Part shown: piece after piece, positions 7,502 to 15,020 of the stretch
How the letters are laid out: the number at the start of each line of letters is the position of its first letter
How positions within the stretch are numbered: the stretch's first letter is position 1
From: Actinomycetota bacterium
GTDB taxonomy: Bacteria > Actinomycetota > Actinomycetes > Nanopelagicales > Nanopelagicaceae
Assembly (NCBI GenBank): GCA_002737595.1
Contig: NSHZ01000014.1
Location: 1 to 25,029, forward strand
Direction: 5' to 3'
DNA: 25,029 nucleotides
Made by a program: the position numbers and the translations under genes
The notes under the pieces: generated by a model
What the model was told of the DNA's origin: nothing
Database searches by the model: none
What the model saw: only the letters and a program-made list of their open reading frames with translations

Positions 7502-9449
7502 TTGCAGGTGCCTCCGGAGTTGACTCTTCGATAGTGACAACCGGCTTTACAAAATCGATCGCTGGTCGGTCAGAGGGAATCCGCTCGGTAGATCCGGTCC
7601 ACGCTGGTCTGGCTGCACGCTTGGGAACTGCTGCAAAGATTTCGGCGATCTCTTCTTTATCCAGGGTTTCGCGATCTAGCAACGCCACCACGAGTGCATC
7701 AAGCACATCGCGATATTGGGTCAAGATGCCCCATGCTTCTTGATGTGCACGCTCAATGAGTGCACGCACTTCCTCGTCTACCACTGCGGCGACATCTTCA
7801 CTGTAATCGCGTTGATGCCCATAATCACGACCCATGAATGGCTCACCTGCGGAGGTTCCCAACTTGATCGCACCGAGACGTTCGGTCATACCGTATTGGG
7901 TCACCATGGCGCGAGCGAGGGCTGTGGCCCTTTCGATGTCATTAGATGCACCAGTGGTGGGGTCGTGAAAGACCAACTCTTCAGCCGCACGACCACCCAA
8001 TGCGTATGCCAATTGATCAAGCATTTCGTTGCGAGTAGTGGAGTATCGATCATCCTCAGGTAGGACCATGGTGTAACCGAGCGCGCGTCCACGCGGCAAA
8101 ATTGTCACCTTATGAACAGGATCGGTATTTGGTAATGCGTGAGCCACAAGCGCGTGACCGCCTTCATGATAAGCAGTTACTTTTTTCTCATGCTCATTCA
8201 TGAGGCGTGAACGTTTCTGCGGGCCAGCCATCACACGATCAATTGCCTCGTCGAGAGATTCCTTATCGATCAGCTGCTTGCCCGTGCGTGCAGTGAGCAG
8301 CGCCGCCTCGTTGAGCACGTTTGCAAGATCTGCTCCAGTGAAGCCAGGTGTGCGACGTGCAAGAGTGAGGAGATCGATATCTTCTTCGATCGGCTTACCT
8401 TTTGCATGCACTTCAAGGATCTGTTGACGACCCTTGAGATCTGGACGTTCCACCGCAATCTGTCGATCGAATCGACCTGGTCGCAAAAGTGCTGGATCTA
8501 AAATATCTGGGCGGTTAGTGGCTGCGATAAGGATTACAGAACCATTTGCCTCGAAGCCATCCATCTCAACAAGCAATTGATTAAGTGTTTGTTCGCGCTC
8601 ATCGTGCCCGCCACCCATGCCAGCTCCGCGATGTCTACCGACCGCATCGATTTCGTCAACGAAAACGATGGCTGGGGCATTTGCTTTAGCTTGCGTGAAT
8701 AGATCCCGAACGCGCGCGGCACCTACGCCCACAAACATTTCAACGAAATCAGAGCCAGAGATCGAGTAGAAAGGCACGTTTGCTTCGCCAGCAACTGCGC
8801 GAGCAAGCAAGGTCTTTCCGGTTCCGGGCGGACCGTATAAGAGAACACCTTTAGGAATCTTGGCGCCGATCGCTTGAAATTTTGCCGGCTCTGCCAAGAA
8901 TTCTTTGATCTCTTGAAGTTCTTCCACTGCCTCATCGACGCCGGCAACATCAGCAAAAGTGGTTTTAGGAGTGTCTTTCGCCATCAACTTGGCCTTCGAA
9001 CGACCGAATTGCATGACGCGACCGCCGCCACCTTGCATCTGATTCATAAAGAAGAGGAAAACAAGAGCAATCAGAATGATGGGGCCGATGGTCATGATAA
9101 AAGACATCAAGGCAGAAGTTCTGGGTACCTTCACATCCCACAGTTGCGGAGGTTGATGAGTCTTCAGCAAATCAATGACTTGAGTCTCTTGGCCGACAAT
9201 GTAACTAGCCTCTACCCGGGTCGCGTCAGAAATCTTCACGCCGCTCTTCAAAGTGATCTGAATGAGTTGTTCGCGATCCACCACTACCGCAGACTTCACC
9301 TGCTCATCTGCGATCGCCTTCAGAACTACTGAAGTATCAACTTTCTTAAAAGTTGCATTCGCAGACGCAAATTGCCCATAGAGGAAAAAAGCCAAGACGG
9401 CGATCAGAATCCAAAAGGCAGGAGTTTTATGTAAACGACGCTTCTTCAT
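7494..9449 (-). CDS. ftsH: ATP-dependent zinc metalloprotease FtsH
   Basis: FtsH is a membrane-anchored AAA+ protease that extracts and degrades membrane and regulatory proteins as a hexamer. From the ATG at 9449 it is 651 residues: membrane segment at about 11-27, an extracytoplasmic domain, a second membrane segment at about 114-136, Walker A GPPGTGKT at 206-213, Walker B IVFVDEID at 261-268, the second region of homology ([19 protein letters not shown]), and the zinc site HEGGH at 428-432. The tail after about residue 590 is poorly conserved, as usual. A TTG two codons upstream is possible, but the ATG has AAAGG (9456-9460) at six-base spacing. It lies nine bases after hpt and overlaps folE, the conserved actinobacterial arrangement. 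Confidence 0.97.
   Translation of the reverse strand: MKKRRLHKTPAFWILIAVLAFFLYGQFASANATFKKVDTSVVLKAIADEQVKSAVVVDREQLIQITLKSGVKISDATRVEASYIVGQETQVIDLLKTHQPPQLWDVKVPRTSALMSFIMTIGPIILIALVFLFFMNQMQGGGGRVMQFGRSKAKLMAKDTPKTTFADVAGVDEAVEELQEIKEFLAEPAKFQAIGAKIPKGVLLYGPPGTGKTLLARAVAGEANVPFYSISGSDFVEMFVGVGAARVRDLFTQAKANAPAIVFVDEIDAVGRHRGAGMGGGHDEREQTLNQLLVEMDGFEANGSVILIAATNRPDILDPALLRPGRFDRQIAVERPDLKGRQQILEVHAKGKPIEEDIDLLTLARRTPGFTGADLANVLNEAALLTARTGKQLIDKESLDEAIDRVMAGPQKRSRLMNEHEKKVTAYHEGGHALVAHALPNTDPVHKVTILPRGRALGYTMVLPEDDRYSTTRNEMLDQLAYALGGRAAEELVFHDPTTGASNDIERATALARAMVTQYGMTERLGAIKLGTSAGEPFMGRDYGHQRDYSEDVAAVVDEEVRALIERAHQEAWGILTQYRDVLDALVVALLDRETLDKEEIAEIFAAVPKRAARPAWTGSTERIPSDRPAIDFVKPVVTIEESTPEAPANE
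7511..7515 (-). promoter_or_regulatory. Ribosome binding site fixing the folE start
   Basis: GGAGG on the minus strand, nine bases before the folE ATG at 7501 and inside the last codons of ftsH. It favours ATG 7501 over the longer in-frame reading. Confidence 0.7.
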
Positions 9450-9458
9450 AACCAACCT

Positions 9459-10010
9459 TTAGGAGTAAACGTGCGGGGCGAGAGTTCCAATGACGCGCAG
9501 ATTGCGGTAGCGCTCTGCATAATCCAAGCCATATCCCACAACGAACTCGTTAGGAATATCAAAACCTACATACTTAACAGAAACGTCTACCTGCGCGGCA
9601 TCGGGCTTGCGAAGTAAGACGAGCACTTCAACACTTGCAGCGCCGCGCGACATCAAGTTGGCAACTAACCACGAGAGGGTAAGGCCAGAATCGACGATGT
9701 CTTCGATGATAAGGACGTGGCGGCCAGTGATGTCTTGGTCTAGGTCTTTAAGAATGCGAACTACACCGCTGGACTTGGTGCCTTTGCCGTAAGAAGAGAC
9801 TGCCATCCAATCCATGGTGGCGTGACGCGAAAGCGAGCGCGAGAAATCGGACATGATCATGATCGCGCCCTTAAGCACACCCACCAAGAGAACTTCGCGA
9901 TCTGAATAGTCGCGTTCAACGTCGGCGGCGAGTTCTTTCACTCGAATTTGGATCTGCTCCTCAGTTAAGAGAACCTTCTCCAAGTCACCTTCAATATCTC
10001 GCTGATCCAC
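9459..10010 (-). CDS. hpt: Hypoxanthine (guanine) phosphoribosyltransferase
   Basis: Hpt salvages hypoxanthine and guanine by transferring phosphoribose from PRPP, giving IMP and GMP. The PRPP-binding motif is [14 protein letters not shown]. Other family features are [17 protein letters not shown], the flexible-loop SSYG, and the purine-site region [27 protein letters not shown] near the C-terminus. It has 183 residues, the normal length. The start is GTG 10010 with AGAGGG four bases upstream, 24 bp after tilS. The tilS-hpt-ftsH order is widely conserved in bacteria, which supports the assignment. Confidence 0.95.
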   Translation of the reverse strand: MDQRDIEGDLEKVLLTEEQIQIRVKELAADVERDYSDREVLLVGVLKGAIMIMSDFSRSLSRHATMDWMAVSSYGKGTKSSGVVRILKDLDQDITGRHVLIIEDIVDSGLTLSWLVANLMSRGAASVEVLVLLRKPDAAQVDVSVKYVGFDIPNEFVVGYGLDYAERYRNLRVIGTLAPHVYS

Positions 10011-10034
10011 TGTGCCCTCTCGTTAGTGCTGCGG

Positions 10035-11006
10035 CTACGGCTTACCCACGCCCAGGGGCGAGAGGATAAGTCTGCCCGACTTCCGGGCGAGGGAAAGACC
10101 ACCGGGCAGGGAGATCTCCCCCTGGCCATGCCAATCCACCAGAAGTTGATCACCCCTCTCAAGGTGTTCATAGGTCAACAGGCCGCCATCAAGCCCGGCT
10201 CCGAGCAGGGCGAGGCGAAGAACTCGGGTTCGAACCGCCTTGGGCTGAGCAGATAGCCGAGCCACTTCCAGGCCGGGGTTATCTACAAAGTGCTCGCCGG
10301 CACGGGCGTCGAGCGCGGCTAAATCGTCCTGGAGCAGGAGTGCGGTGCGGGCTAACGCCTGCGGAACTCCGCCGCCGAGCGCCTCGTCTAGCGCAGGAAT
10401 GAGTTGGGTACGTAACTTCACCCGCAGAAAGTGCAGATCTGAATTCATCGGATCATCAAAGATGTGGCCAAGAGATTCCGCCACGGATCGCAAGGTCACT
10501 CGCCTAATACCTAGCGCCGGGCGTCGATAGATTCCGCTCACCGCAGACATTCCGGCAATAGATCGTGGGCCAGATCCACGAGCCAGCCCCAACAAGACGC
10601 TCTCTGCCTGATCGTCAAGTGAGTGAGCTAGATATACAGCCACCGCGCCCACGCTTTTCGCATGAGCTGCGAGCGCGCCATATCGGGCATCTCGTGCGGC
10701 CGCTTCTAACCCGCCCGCTGTGCCCACCACGACCTTAATAATTTCAGTAGGAATATTTAGCGTTGAAAGAAATATGGCGCAGGCACTTGCCACCTCAGCC
10801 GATTTTTCTTGTAAACCGTGATCGATGGTGACCGCCGAGAGTGCGAGCGCCATTTTTGGCGCTTCTAACGAGAGCGCGTATGTGAGCGCAATGGAATCTG
10901 CTCCACCCGAGCAAGCGATTACAATTCGATCACCAGCTGCTAGCAGCGCTAGGTCAGCGCGCACTGCAGCGCGCAACTCCATGAGCCCCTCTGAATGCGT
11001 AACCAC
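10035..11006 (-). CDS. tilS: tRNA(Ile)-lysidine synthetase, short form
   Basis: TilS modifies C34 of the AUA-reading tRNA-Ile with lysine, an essential step for decoding AUA. The PP-loop ATP motif is CSGGADSIAL at about residues 32-41; further blocks are TIDHGLQEKSAE, LAHSLDDQAESVLLGLARGSG, PALGIRR and FLRVKLRTQLIPALD. At 323 residues it ends soon after the central domain, as in other actinobacterial forms that lack the full C-terminal tRNA-binding region of E. coli TilS. GTG 11006 is nine bases after the dacB stop and has no ribosome binding site, but TAACCT six bases upstream suggests a leaderless start. The alternative ATG at 10982 has GAGGGG only three bases upstream. Confidence 0.93.
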   Translation of the reverse strand: MVTHSEGLMELRAAVRADLALLAAGDRIVIACSGGADSIALTYALSLEAPKMALALSAVTIDHGLQEKSAEVASACAIFLSTLNIPTEIIKVVVGTAGGLEAAARDARYGALAAHAKSVGAVAVYLAHSLDDQAESVLLGLARGSGPRSIAGMSAVSGIYRRPALGIRRVTLRSVAESLGHIFDDPMNSDLHFLRVKLRTQLIPALDEALGGGVPQALARTALLLQDDLAALDARAGEHFVDNPGLEVARLSAQPKAVRTRVLRLALLGAGLDGGLLTYEHLERGDQLLVDWHGQGEISLPGGLSLARKSGRLILSPLGVGKP

Positions 11007-11018
11007 TAGTAAAGGTTA
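11007..11018 (-). promoter_or_regulatory. Possible leaderless promoter for tilS
   Basis: On the minus strand TAACCT (11018-11013) is followed by six bases and then GTG 11006, fitting TANNNT-N6-start. The first three bases are also the dacB stop codon. No good -35 is seen, so chance remains possible. Confidence 0.35.
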
Positions 11019-11864
11019 GTTGGCGTTTACCAATGCTGTCGCTATCTGGTCGATTGCCTTTCGGGCCTTATCCGTTCCACCAGGCTCAATCGGAACTGCA
11101 TCGGCCAAGATGGCAAATGAGATTGCCCTACCTGCTGAAGTTTGAAAGATGCCAGCCAGCGCATTGACTCCACTGAGTGTGCCCGTTTTTGCGAGCAGAG
11201 AGCCCGGCTCGTTCACCGCTCGCTCCTTCATCGTGCCGCTCTCCCCTGAGACCGGTAAGCCGGCAACTAACGCTGCCAACCTTGGGTTATTCCACGCTAA
11301 TGCCAAAAGAGAAGCGAGCGCGCGGGGAGAGGTCTTGTTCTTTCGTGAGAGACCAGCAGGGTCCACCAGCACCGTTTCGCTGAGATCTAATTCGGGTAAT
11401 TCAAAAATCAACATGTCAGTGGCTGGTTTGGGAAGAAGTTTTGCCAGCACCTTCGCCCCTTCGTTATCGCTCTCGGCAAGCACACGTCCTAATTCAGTAG
11501 CGAGGTCTACAGACTTGCCATTTTCTGTGGTGACCGGAATTTTCGAATCGAAGGTGAGCAGGAGGGCGGCCCCTGTAAATAATTTGGCAGTCGATGCAGG
11601 AACAAATGTGCCACCAGTGTCGTAGAGGAGTTGCCCCGTAGCCACGTCCACCACAGCCATGCCAACCGACTGACCAAGATCGATGTTTGCAAGCAACGGA
11701 TCAACAATTTTCGAGAGTGCGTCAGGTGAAATTGCCGGTGGAGGTGGAGGCTCAACACTTGCTTTTACTTGCGGGGCGCTCTCGGTATTCGAATCTGCAG
11801 CCGAGCAAGCAACTAACAGCAGCGCACAAAATGCTGCGGTTGCTACCCGCTTAAACGCGGCCAC
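11016..11864 (-). CDS. Minimal PBP4-type (S13) D-Ala-D-Ala carboxypeptidase, lipoprotein
   Basis: This 282-residue penicillin-binding protein resembles DacB/PBP4, which trims D-Ala from peptidoglycan stem peptides. The N-terminus is a lipoprotein signal (K5R6, hydrophobic stretch, lipobox LVAC with Cys20), followed by a linker with five prolines. The three active-site motifs are S91-T-A-K94, S132-D-N134 and K226-T-G. S13 blocks VDPAGLSRKN and PVSGESGTMKER are present. The first two motifs are only 41 residues apart, against about 240 in E. coli PBP4, so the inserted domains II and III are essentially absent. Start GTG 11864 overlaps the NlpC/P60 gene by 14 bp and gives a correct signal peptide. 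Pairing with an NlpC/P60 hydrolase and tilS fits the actinobacterial dacB locus. Confidence 0.85.
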   Translation of the reverse strand: MAAFKRVATAAFCALLLVACSAADSNTESAPQVKASVEPPPPPAISPDALSKIVDPLLANIDLGQSVGMAVVDVATGQLLYDTGGTFVPASTAKLFTGAALLLTFDSKIPVTTENGKSVDLATELGRVLAESDNEGAKVLAKLLPKPATDMLIFELPELDLSETVLVDPAGLSRKNKTSPRALASLLALAWNNPRLAALVAGLPVSGESGTMKERAVNEPGSLLAKTGTLSGVNALAGIFQTSAGRAISFAILADAVPIEPGGTDKARKAIDQIATALVNAN

Positions 11865-13071
11865 CGGAAGGCATTAATCCATCCATGCCATACATAGAGG
11901 AGTACTTGAGCCCTGCCCGCGTATTGCGCGCTTCCCAGACCATATTGTTTCCAGCATAAATAGCGATGTGGTGAATGGCTGGCACGCTTCCGTTATAAGA
12001 CCAGAAGACCAGATCTCCAGGTTGCAGATCGGCCAGCGGAACGCGCTTGGTCGCCACAAAGAAAAGCGCAGCATTAAGCCGTGACCATGTAGTCCAGGTC
12101 AGGCCAGCATTTTTGTATGCTGCGTAGACCAGACCTGAGCAATCGTAACTATTAGGACCTTGCGCGCCCCATACATACGGCTTGCCCGATTTCACTTCCT
12201 TGATGGCAAAGTCAAGCGCAACTTGCCTCTGCTCTGCAGTAGTGCGAATTGTTTGTCGCCCCGTTAAACCACGGTCGGGCCAAATACGAGCCTGGCCAGA
12301 AGTGGTGGCTGCAGTATTTGCTGATTGCTCTTCAAGAATGGCAAGTTTGCGTTGTTGTTCAAGAGTCACTCGCACATTTCGCGCACTTGCCAACTGCTTA
12401 GCAAGAGCGTTTTGGACATCCATCAGCGAATCAACTTCCTTCTTCTGATTCGCTTTCACTACATCGGCAGTAACTTTCGCAACACGAACCTTTTCGGTTG
12501 CCGACGCTTGCGCAGTGCGTGCCCTATCGGCCTCAGCTTTCGCTATAACGGCGGCATCTCGTGCGCTCTCTAAACGGTTAAGAGCCAAATTAGTATTATT
12601 GGAGACCACCCCAAGAGTGTTGAGACGATCAATCAAATCTGCCGGACCGTCAGATTCGAGGAGCGAATTAAGTGAAGTAAAGCCTCCGCCCATTTTGTAG
12701 GCACCCGCAGCGATTGAGCCAATTTGTTGGTTTGCACTTTCCACTACTGCTTCTGCAAGGGCGGTCTTCCTGGTAGCAACAGCGGAGAAAGCTTTCGCTG
12801 CCTGGAGTTCGGCTTTCTCGCGATCCAGAATAGCTTTGGCAGCCACGGCCTTGGCGGCCAAGACTTTCAATCGCGCCGCGGCCGCATCTAGTTTTGCTTT
12901 GGCTGCGGTAGCAGCCTTTGCCTTAGCGACTTCTTTGGCCTTGGCGGCGGCAATTTCTTGGAGCGTGGGTTTTCGAGTCTTTGCATCAGCCACGTCAGTG
13001 ATGAGTACCGGGGCAAGCACCACCGAGAGCGCAAGGAACACGCGGAAAATCGGCAATCTACGAGATATCAA
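11851..13071 (-). CDS. Secreted NlpC/P60 peptidoglycan hydrolase with coiled-coil N-terminus
   Basis: This is a likely D,L-endopeptidase cutting peptidoglycan stem peptides during growth or division. From TTG 13071 it has 406 residues: a signal peptide (ISRRLPIFRVFLALSVVLAP, ending at TDVADA), an Ala/Lys-rich coiled coil to about residue 250 (similar in role to RipA/PcsB-type regulatory coils), and a C-terminal NlpC/P60 domain. The catalytic cysteine is in YDCSGLVYAAY and the histidine in IHHIAIYAG. The TTG is preferred because AGGAG (13077-13081) is five bases upstream and the signal peptide then starts correctly. ATG 13101 or TTG 13146 would put 10 or 25 extra, poorly fitting residues in front. 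It overlaps the carboxypeptidase gene downstream. Confidence 0.9.
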   Translation of the reverse strand: MISRRLPIFRVFLALSVVLAPVLITDVADAKTRKPTLQEIAAAKAKEVAKAKAATAAKAKLDAAAARLKVLAAKAVAAKAILDREKAELQAAKAFSAVATRKTALAEAVVESANQQIGSIAAGAYKMGGGFTSLNSLLESDGPADLIDRLNTLGVVSNNTNLALNRLESARDAAVIAKAEADRARTAQASATEKVRVAKVTADVVKANQKKEVDSLMDVQNALAKQLASARNVRVTLEQQRKLAILEEQSANTAATTSGQARIWPDRGLTGRQTIRTTAEQRQVALDFAIKEVKSGKPYVWGAQGPNSYDCSGLVYAAYKNAGLTWTTWSRLNAALFFVATKRVPLADLQPGDLVFWSYNGSVPAIHHIAIYAGNNMVWEARNTRAGLKYSSMYGMDGLMPSGGRV

Positions 13072-13076
13072 GACAA

Positions 13077-13081
13077 CTCCT
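13077..13081 (-). promoter_or_regulatory. Ribosome binding site deciding a TTG start
   Basis: AGGAG on the minus strand, five bases before TTG 13071. It is the best site upstream of the NlpC/P60 gene and selects the start that gives a clean signal peptide. Confidence 0.6.
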
Positions 13082-13155
13082 GAGGGGAAGAGATACCCCA
13101 TAAGGATAAAGGCGACCTCGTCTACACCCTTGGATTTACTGGCCAAGTCCCCTGT

Positions 13156-13226
13156 GAATTACCAGAGTGAATTACCAGAGTGAATTACCAGAGTGAATTA
13201 CCAGGGCGAATTACCAGGGCGAATTA
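13156..13226. repeat. 13-bp tandem repeat, five full copies plus a partial sixth
   Basis: GAATTACCAGAGT is repeated three times (13156-13194), followed by two GAATTACCAGGGC copies (13195-13220) and a partial GAATTA (13221-13226). The last TTA is the stop codon (TAA on the minus strand) of the ABC permease gene. The array fills most of the space between that stop and the NlpC/P60 gene, upstream of the latter. The unit is not a multiple of three and the array is non-coding. It could be a slippage-prone minisatellite or a row of protein-binding sites. Confidence 0.95.
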
Positions 13227-14021
13227 GGAGGAGACGTCGCGCTTTTTGAAGAGCAGGGCAGCCAACGCTCCCGCCGCGATCAAGATCAGGATGGAGGTGG
13301 TCAGCGCCCATTTATATGTAATGGTGGTGGAACCTCCGCTACCCACCGCGGTGAGAAGCAGGCCAGGAAGGTACTTCTGCGTGTTCTCCCATACCGCTCC
13401 CACAATTCCTTCAACGATCATCACCCACGAAATACCAATGGCGATCGAGGAAATAGGTGAGCGAAGAATCAAGCCGAGGAGCATTCCGATAATTCCAAAG
13501 CCAACGGTTGCTAGCGAGACGTTCGCCAAGGTGGTGAATAGATTTGATATACCTTCACCGCCGATGCCCCCGGAGGTCCAAGCATCGGTAGAGATACCTT
13601 TCGAATTCGCCCAGAAAAAACTGGTGACCACCGAGATCAGAGATGTTTCTACGACGATTAAGAGGCCAAAGAGCGCCATTGAAAGCGCTTTGCCGCCGAG
13701 CAGAACCATACGGCGTGGCTGGCGCACTAAGAGATTGCGAAGCGTTCCGTGCGAATACTCTTGGGCCGTTTGTGAAGCAAAAACCGAAAGCGCAACAATG
13801 CCGAGCAAGGTAGATGCAAAGGCCAAACCCAGTGAGAGACCGGTATAACTTTCGATCAAGGCGCGAGTGAAACCAGGTTCGCGACCGCGACGTGGTGCAT
13901 CCATTGCAATATATGGAATGGAAGCGGTGAGTACTGCGATTGCTCCGACTGCACCCAAAGTTCCAAAGAAAAGTGTGGGACGACGGAGTTTGCGCCACTC
14001 GGCGCGAATTACGCGGATCAC
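13224..14021 (-). CDS. ABC-2 type transporter permease
   Basis: This 265-residue integral membrane protein has about six predicted segments (around residues 18-38, 64-84, 106-132, 164-184, 192-212 and 236-257) and the N-terminal cytoplasmic pattern MIRVIRAEWRKLRRP typical of ABC-2 permeases. QTAQEYSHGTLRNLLVRQPRR matches the conserved EYRxGTLRxxLxxPxxR-like loop of this family. The start is GTG 14021, overlapping the ATPase stop as GTGA, with AGGAG seven bases upstream. It forms an exporter with the adjacent ATPase. The substrate cannot be told from sequence; drugs, lipids or peptides are all possible. Its stop lies in a tandem repeat. Confidence 0.88.
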   Translation of the reverse strand: MIRVIRAEWRKLRRPTLFFGTLGAVGAIAVLTASIPYIAMDAPRRGREPGFTRALIESYTGLSLGLAFASTLLGIVALSVFASQTAQEYSHGTLRNLLVRQPRRMVLLGGKALSMALFGLLIVVETSLISVVTSFFWANSKGISTDAWTSGGIGGEGISNLFTTLANVSLATVGFGIIGMLLGLILRSPISSIAIGISWVMIVEGIVGAVWENTQKYLPGLLLTAVGSGGSTTITYKWALTTSILILIAAGALAALLFKKRDVSS

Positions 14022-14929
14022 TTGGTATCTCCTGTCATTTCAAAGAAGGTCTCTTCGAGCGTGGGGCGGACCGCAGCAAGTGAAGCAAGGGTGAGGCCGG
14101 CCGCAAAGGCGAGTTTGTTGAATTCACTAGCCCAATCATCATTCGCAATGACATGCACTGAGCCGTCAAGAATGATCCCTTCGTGACCCGCCGACTTTGC
14201 AATTGCGATGAGTTTGGGAAGATCGGCCTCTTCGAGCGTGCGCGCAATAACAGTGGGTTGTTGAGCGGCAAGTAGCGACTCAGTTGTGCCACTGAAAATC
14301 ATTTTTCCTTCTCGAAGCATTACTAAGTGATCGCTGATTTGCTCAAGTTCGCTCAACAAGTGACTCGAGACAAAGACAGTGATTCCACCGTCGGCCAGTG
14401 AACGCAGCAGTGTTCGTACTTCATGGATACCAGCAGGATCCAGACCGTTAGTAGGTTCATCAAGAATCAGTAGCTCTGGTTTGGGGAGCAACGCAGCTGC
14501 GATACCGAGGCGTTGCTTCATGCCAAGTGAGTACTGCTTGTACTTTGACTTAGCGCGATCACTGAGACCCACTAATTCAAGAAGTTCCCCTACACGTTCA
14601 TGCGGAAACCCGCCGAGAGTGGCGAGCATTTTCAAATTCTCAGATCCGGAGAGCCCTGGATAGAAAGCTGGACCTTCGATCATGGCCCCCACGCGACTGA
14701 GGTACTTCTCGGGGTGGCTGATTTTTTCGCCAAGCACAGTGCCACTGCCATCAGTAGGCGTAATAAGTGAGAGCAGCATGCGAATCGTGGTGGTTTTGCC
14801 GGAGCCGTTGGGTCCCACAAAGCCAGAGACGCTACCGATCGGAACATCGAAGGTGGCGTGGTCGAGGGCGAGGCGCTCGCCATAACGCTTGGTCAGTCCG
14901 GTGACTGAAATTGCAGAAGAAGTTGACAT
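14018..14929 (-). CDS. ABC-2 type transporter ATP-binding protein
   Basis: This 303-residue cytoplasmic ATPase powers the neighbouring permease. Motifs in order: A-loop YGERLAL, Walker A GPNGSGKTTT, signature YSLGMKQRLGIAAAL (LGxxQ variant usual for this subclass), Walker B LLILDEPTNGLD and H-loop VFVSSHLLSE, followed by a C-terminal extension ending RPTLEETFFEMTG, as in the CcmA/DrrA/NatA type. ATG 14929 is chosen because the ABC domain begins right after it (ISVTGLTKRYG) and AGGG lies upstream. A GTG at 14977 would add 16 residues and overlap a likely promoter. Substrate unknown. Confidence 0.92.
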   Translation of the reverse strand: MSTSSAISVTGLTKRYGERLALDHATFDVPIGSVSGFVGPNGSGKTTTIRMLLSLITPTDGSGTVLGEKISHPEKYLSRVGAMIEGPAFYPGLSGSENLKMLATLGGFPHERVGELLELVGLSDRAKSKYKQYSLGMKQRLGIAAALLPKPELLILDEPTNGLDPAGIHEVRTLLRSLADGGITVFVSSHLLSELEQISDHLVMLREGKMIFSGTTESLLAAQQPTVIARTLEEADLPKLIAIAKSAGHEGIILDGSVHVIANDDWASEFNKLAFAAGLTLASLAAVRPTLEETFFEMTGDTK

Positions 14930-14957
14930 AGGGACACCCTGCCACGAAAAGCCGCGC

Positions 14958-14963
14958 AACTTA
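14958..14963 (-). promoter_or_regulatory. Possible -10 box for the ABC-2 exporter pair
   Basis: TAAGTT on the minus strand fits TANNNT and would start a transcript with a leader of about 20 bases containing the AGGG site before ATG 14929. No convincing -35 is seen. A DnaA-box match lies just upstream. Confidence 0.3.
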
Positions 14964-14969
14964 TCAGAG

Positions 14970-14978
14970 TTATCCACA
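14970..14978 (+). promoter_or_regulatory. Perfect DnaA box match
   Basis: TTATCCACA is identical to the high-affinity DnaA box. It stands alone in the 91-bp gap between the two ABC transporter genes, just upstream of a possible -10 box. Sequence identity is certain; binding is not. Confidence 0.4.
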
Positions 14979-15020
14979 GGTGGAAGGAGAGTTTGCGGTG
15001 AATACCTCTAAAGAATCCCT

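Noticed and set aside
10072..10086. GCCCG/CGGGC inverted repeat near the tilS end as a terminator
   Set aside because: It is only 5 bp, has no T tract and lies inside the tilS coding region, with hpt immediately downstream in the same operon.
13072..13223. ydaO-type (c-di-AMP) riboswitch ahead of the NlpC/P60 gene
   Set aside because: Actinobacterial wall hydrolases often carry one, but half of this gap is the tandem repeat and the remaining 84 bp is too short, with no conserved core that I can recognise.
13156..13226. CRISPR array
   Set aside because: The units are 13 bp and directly adjacent without spacers, and no cas gene is present. It is a simple tandem repeat.
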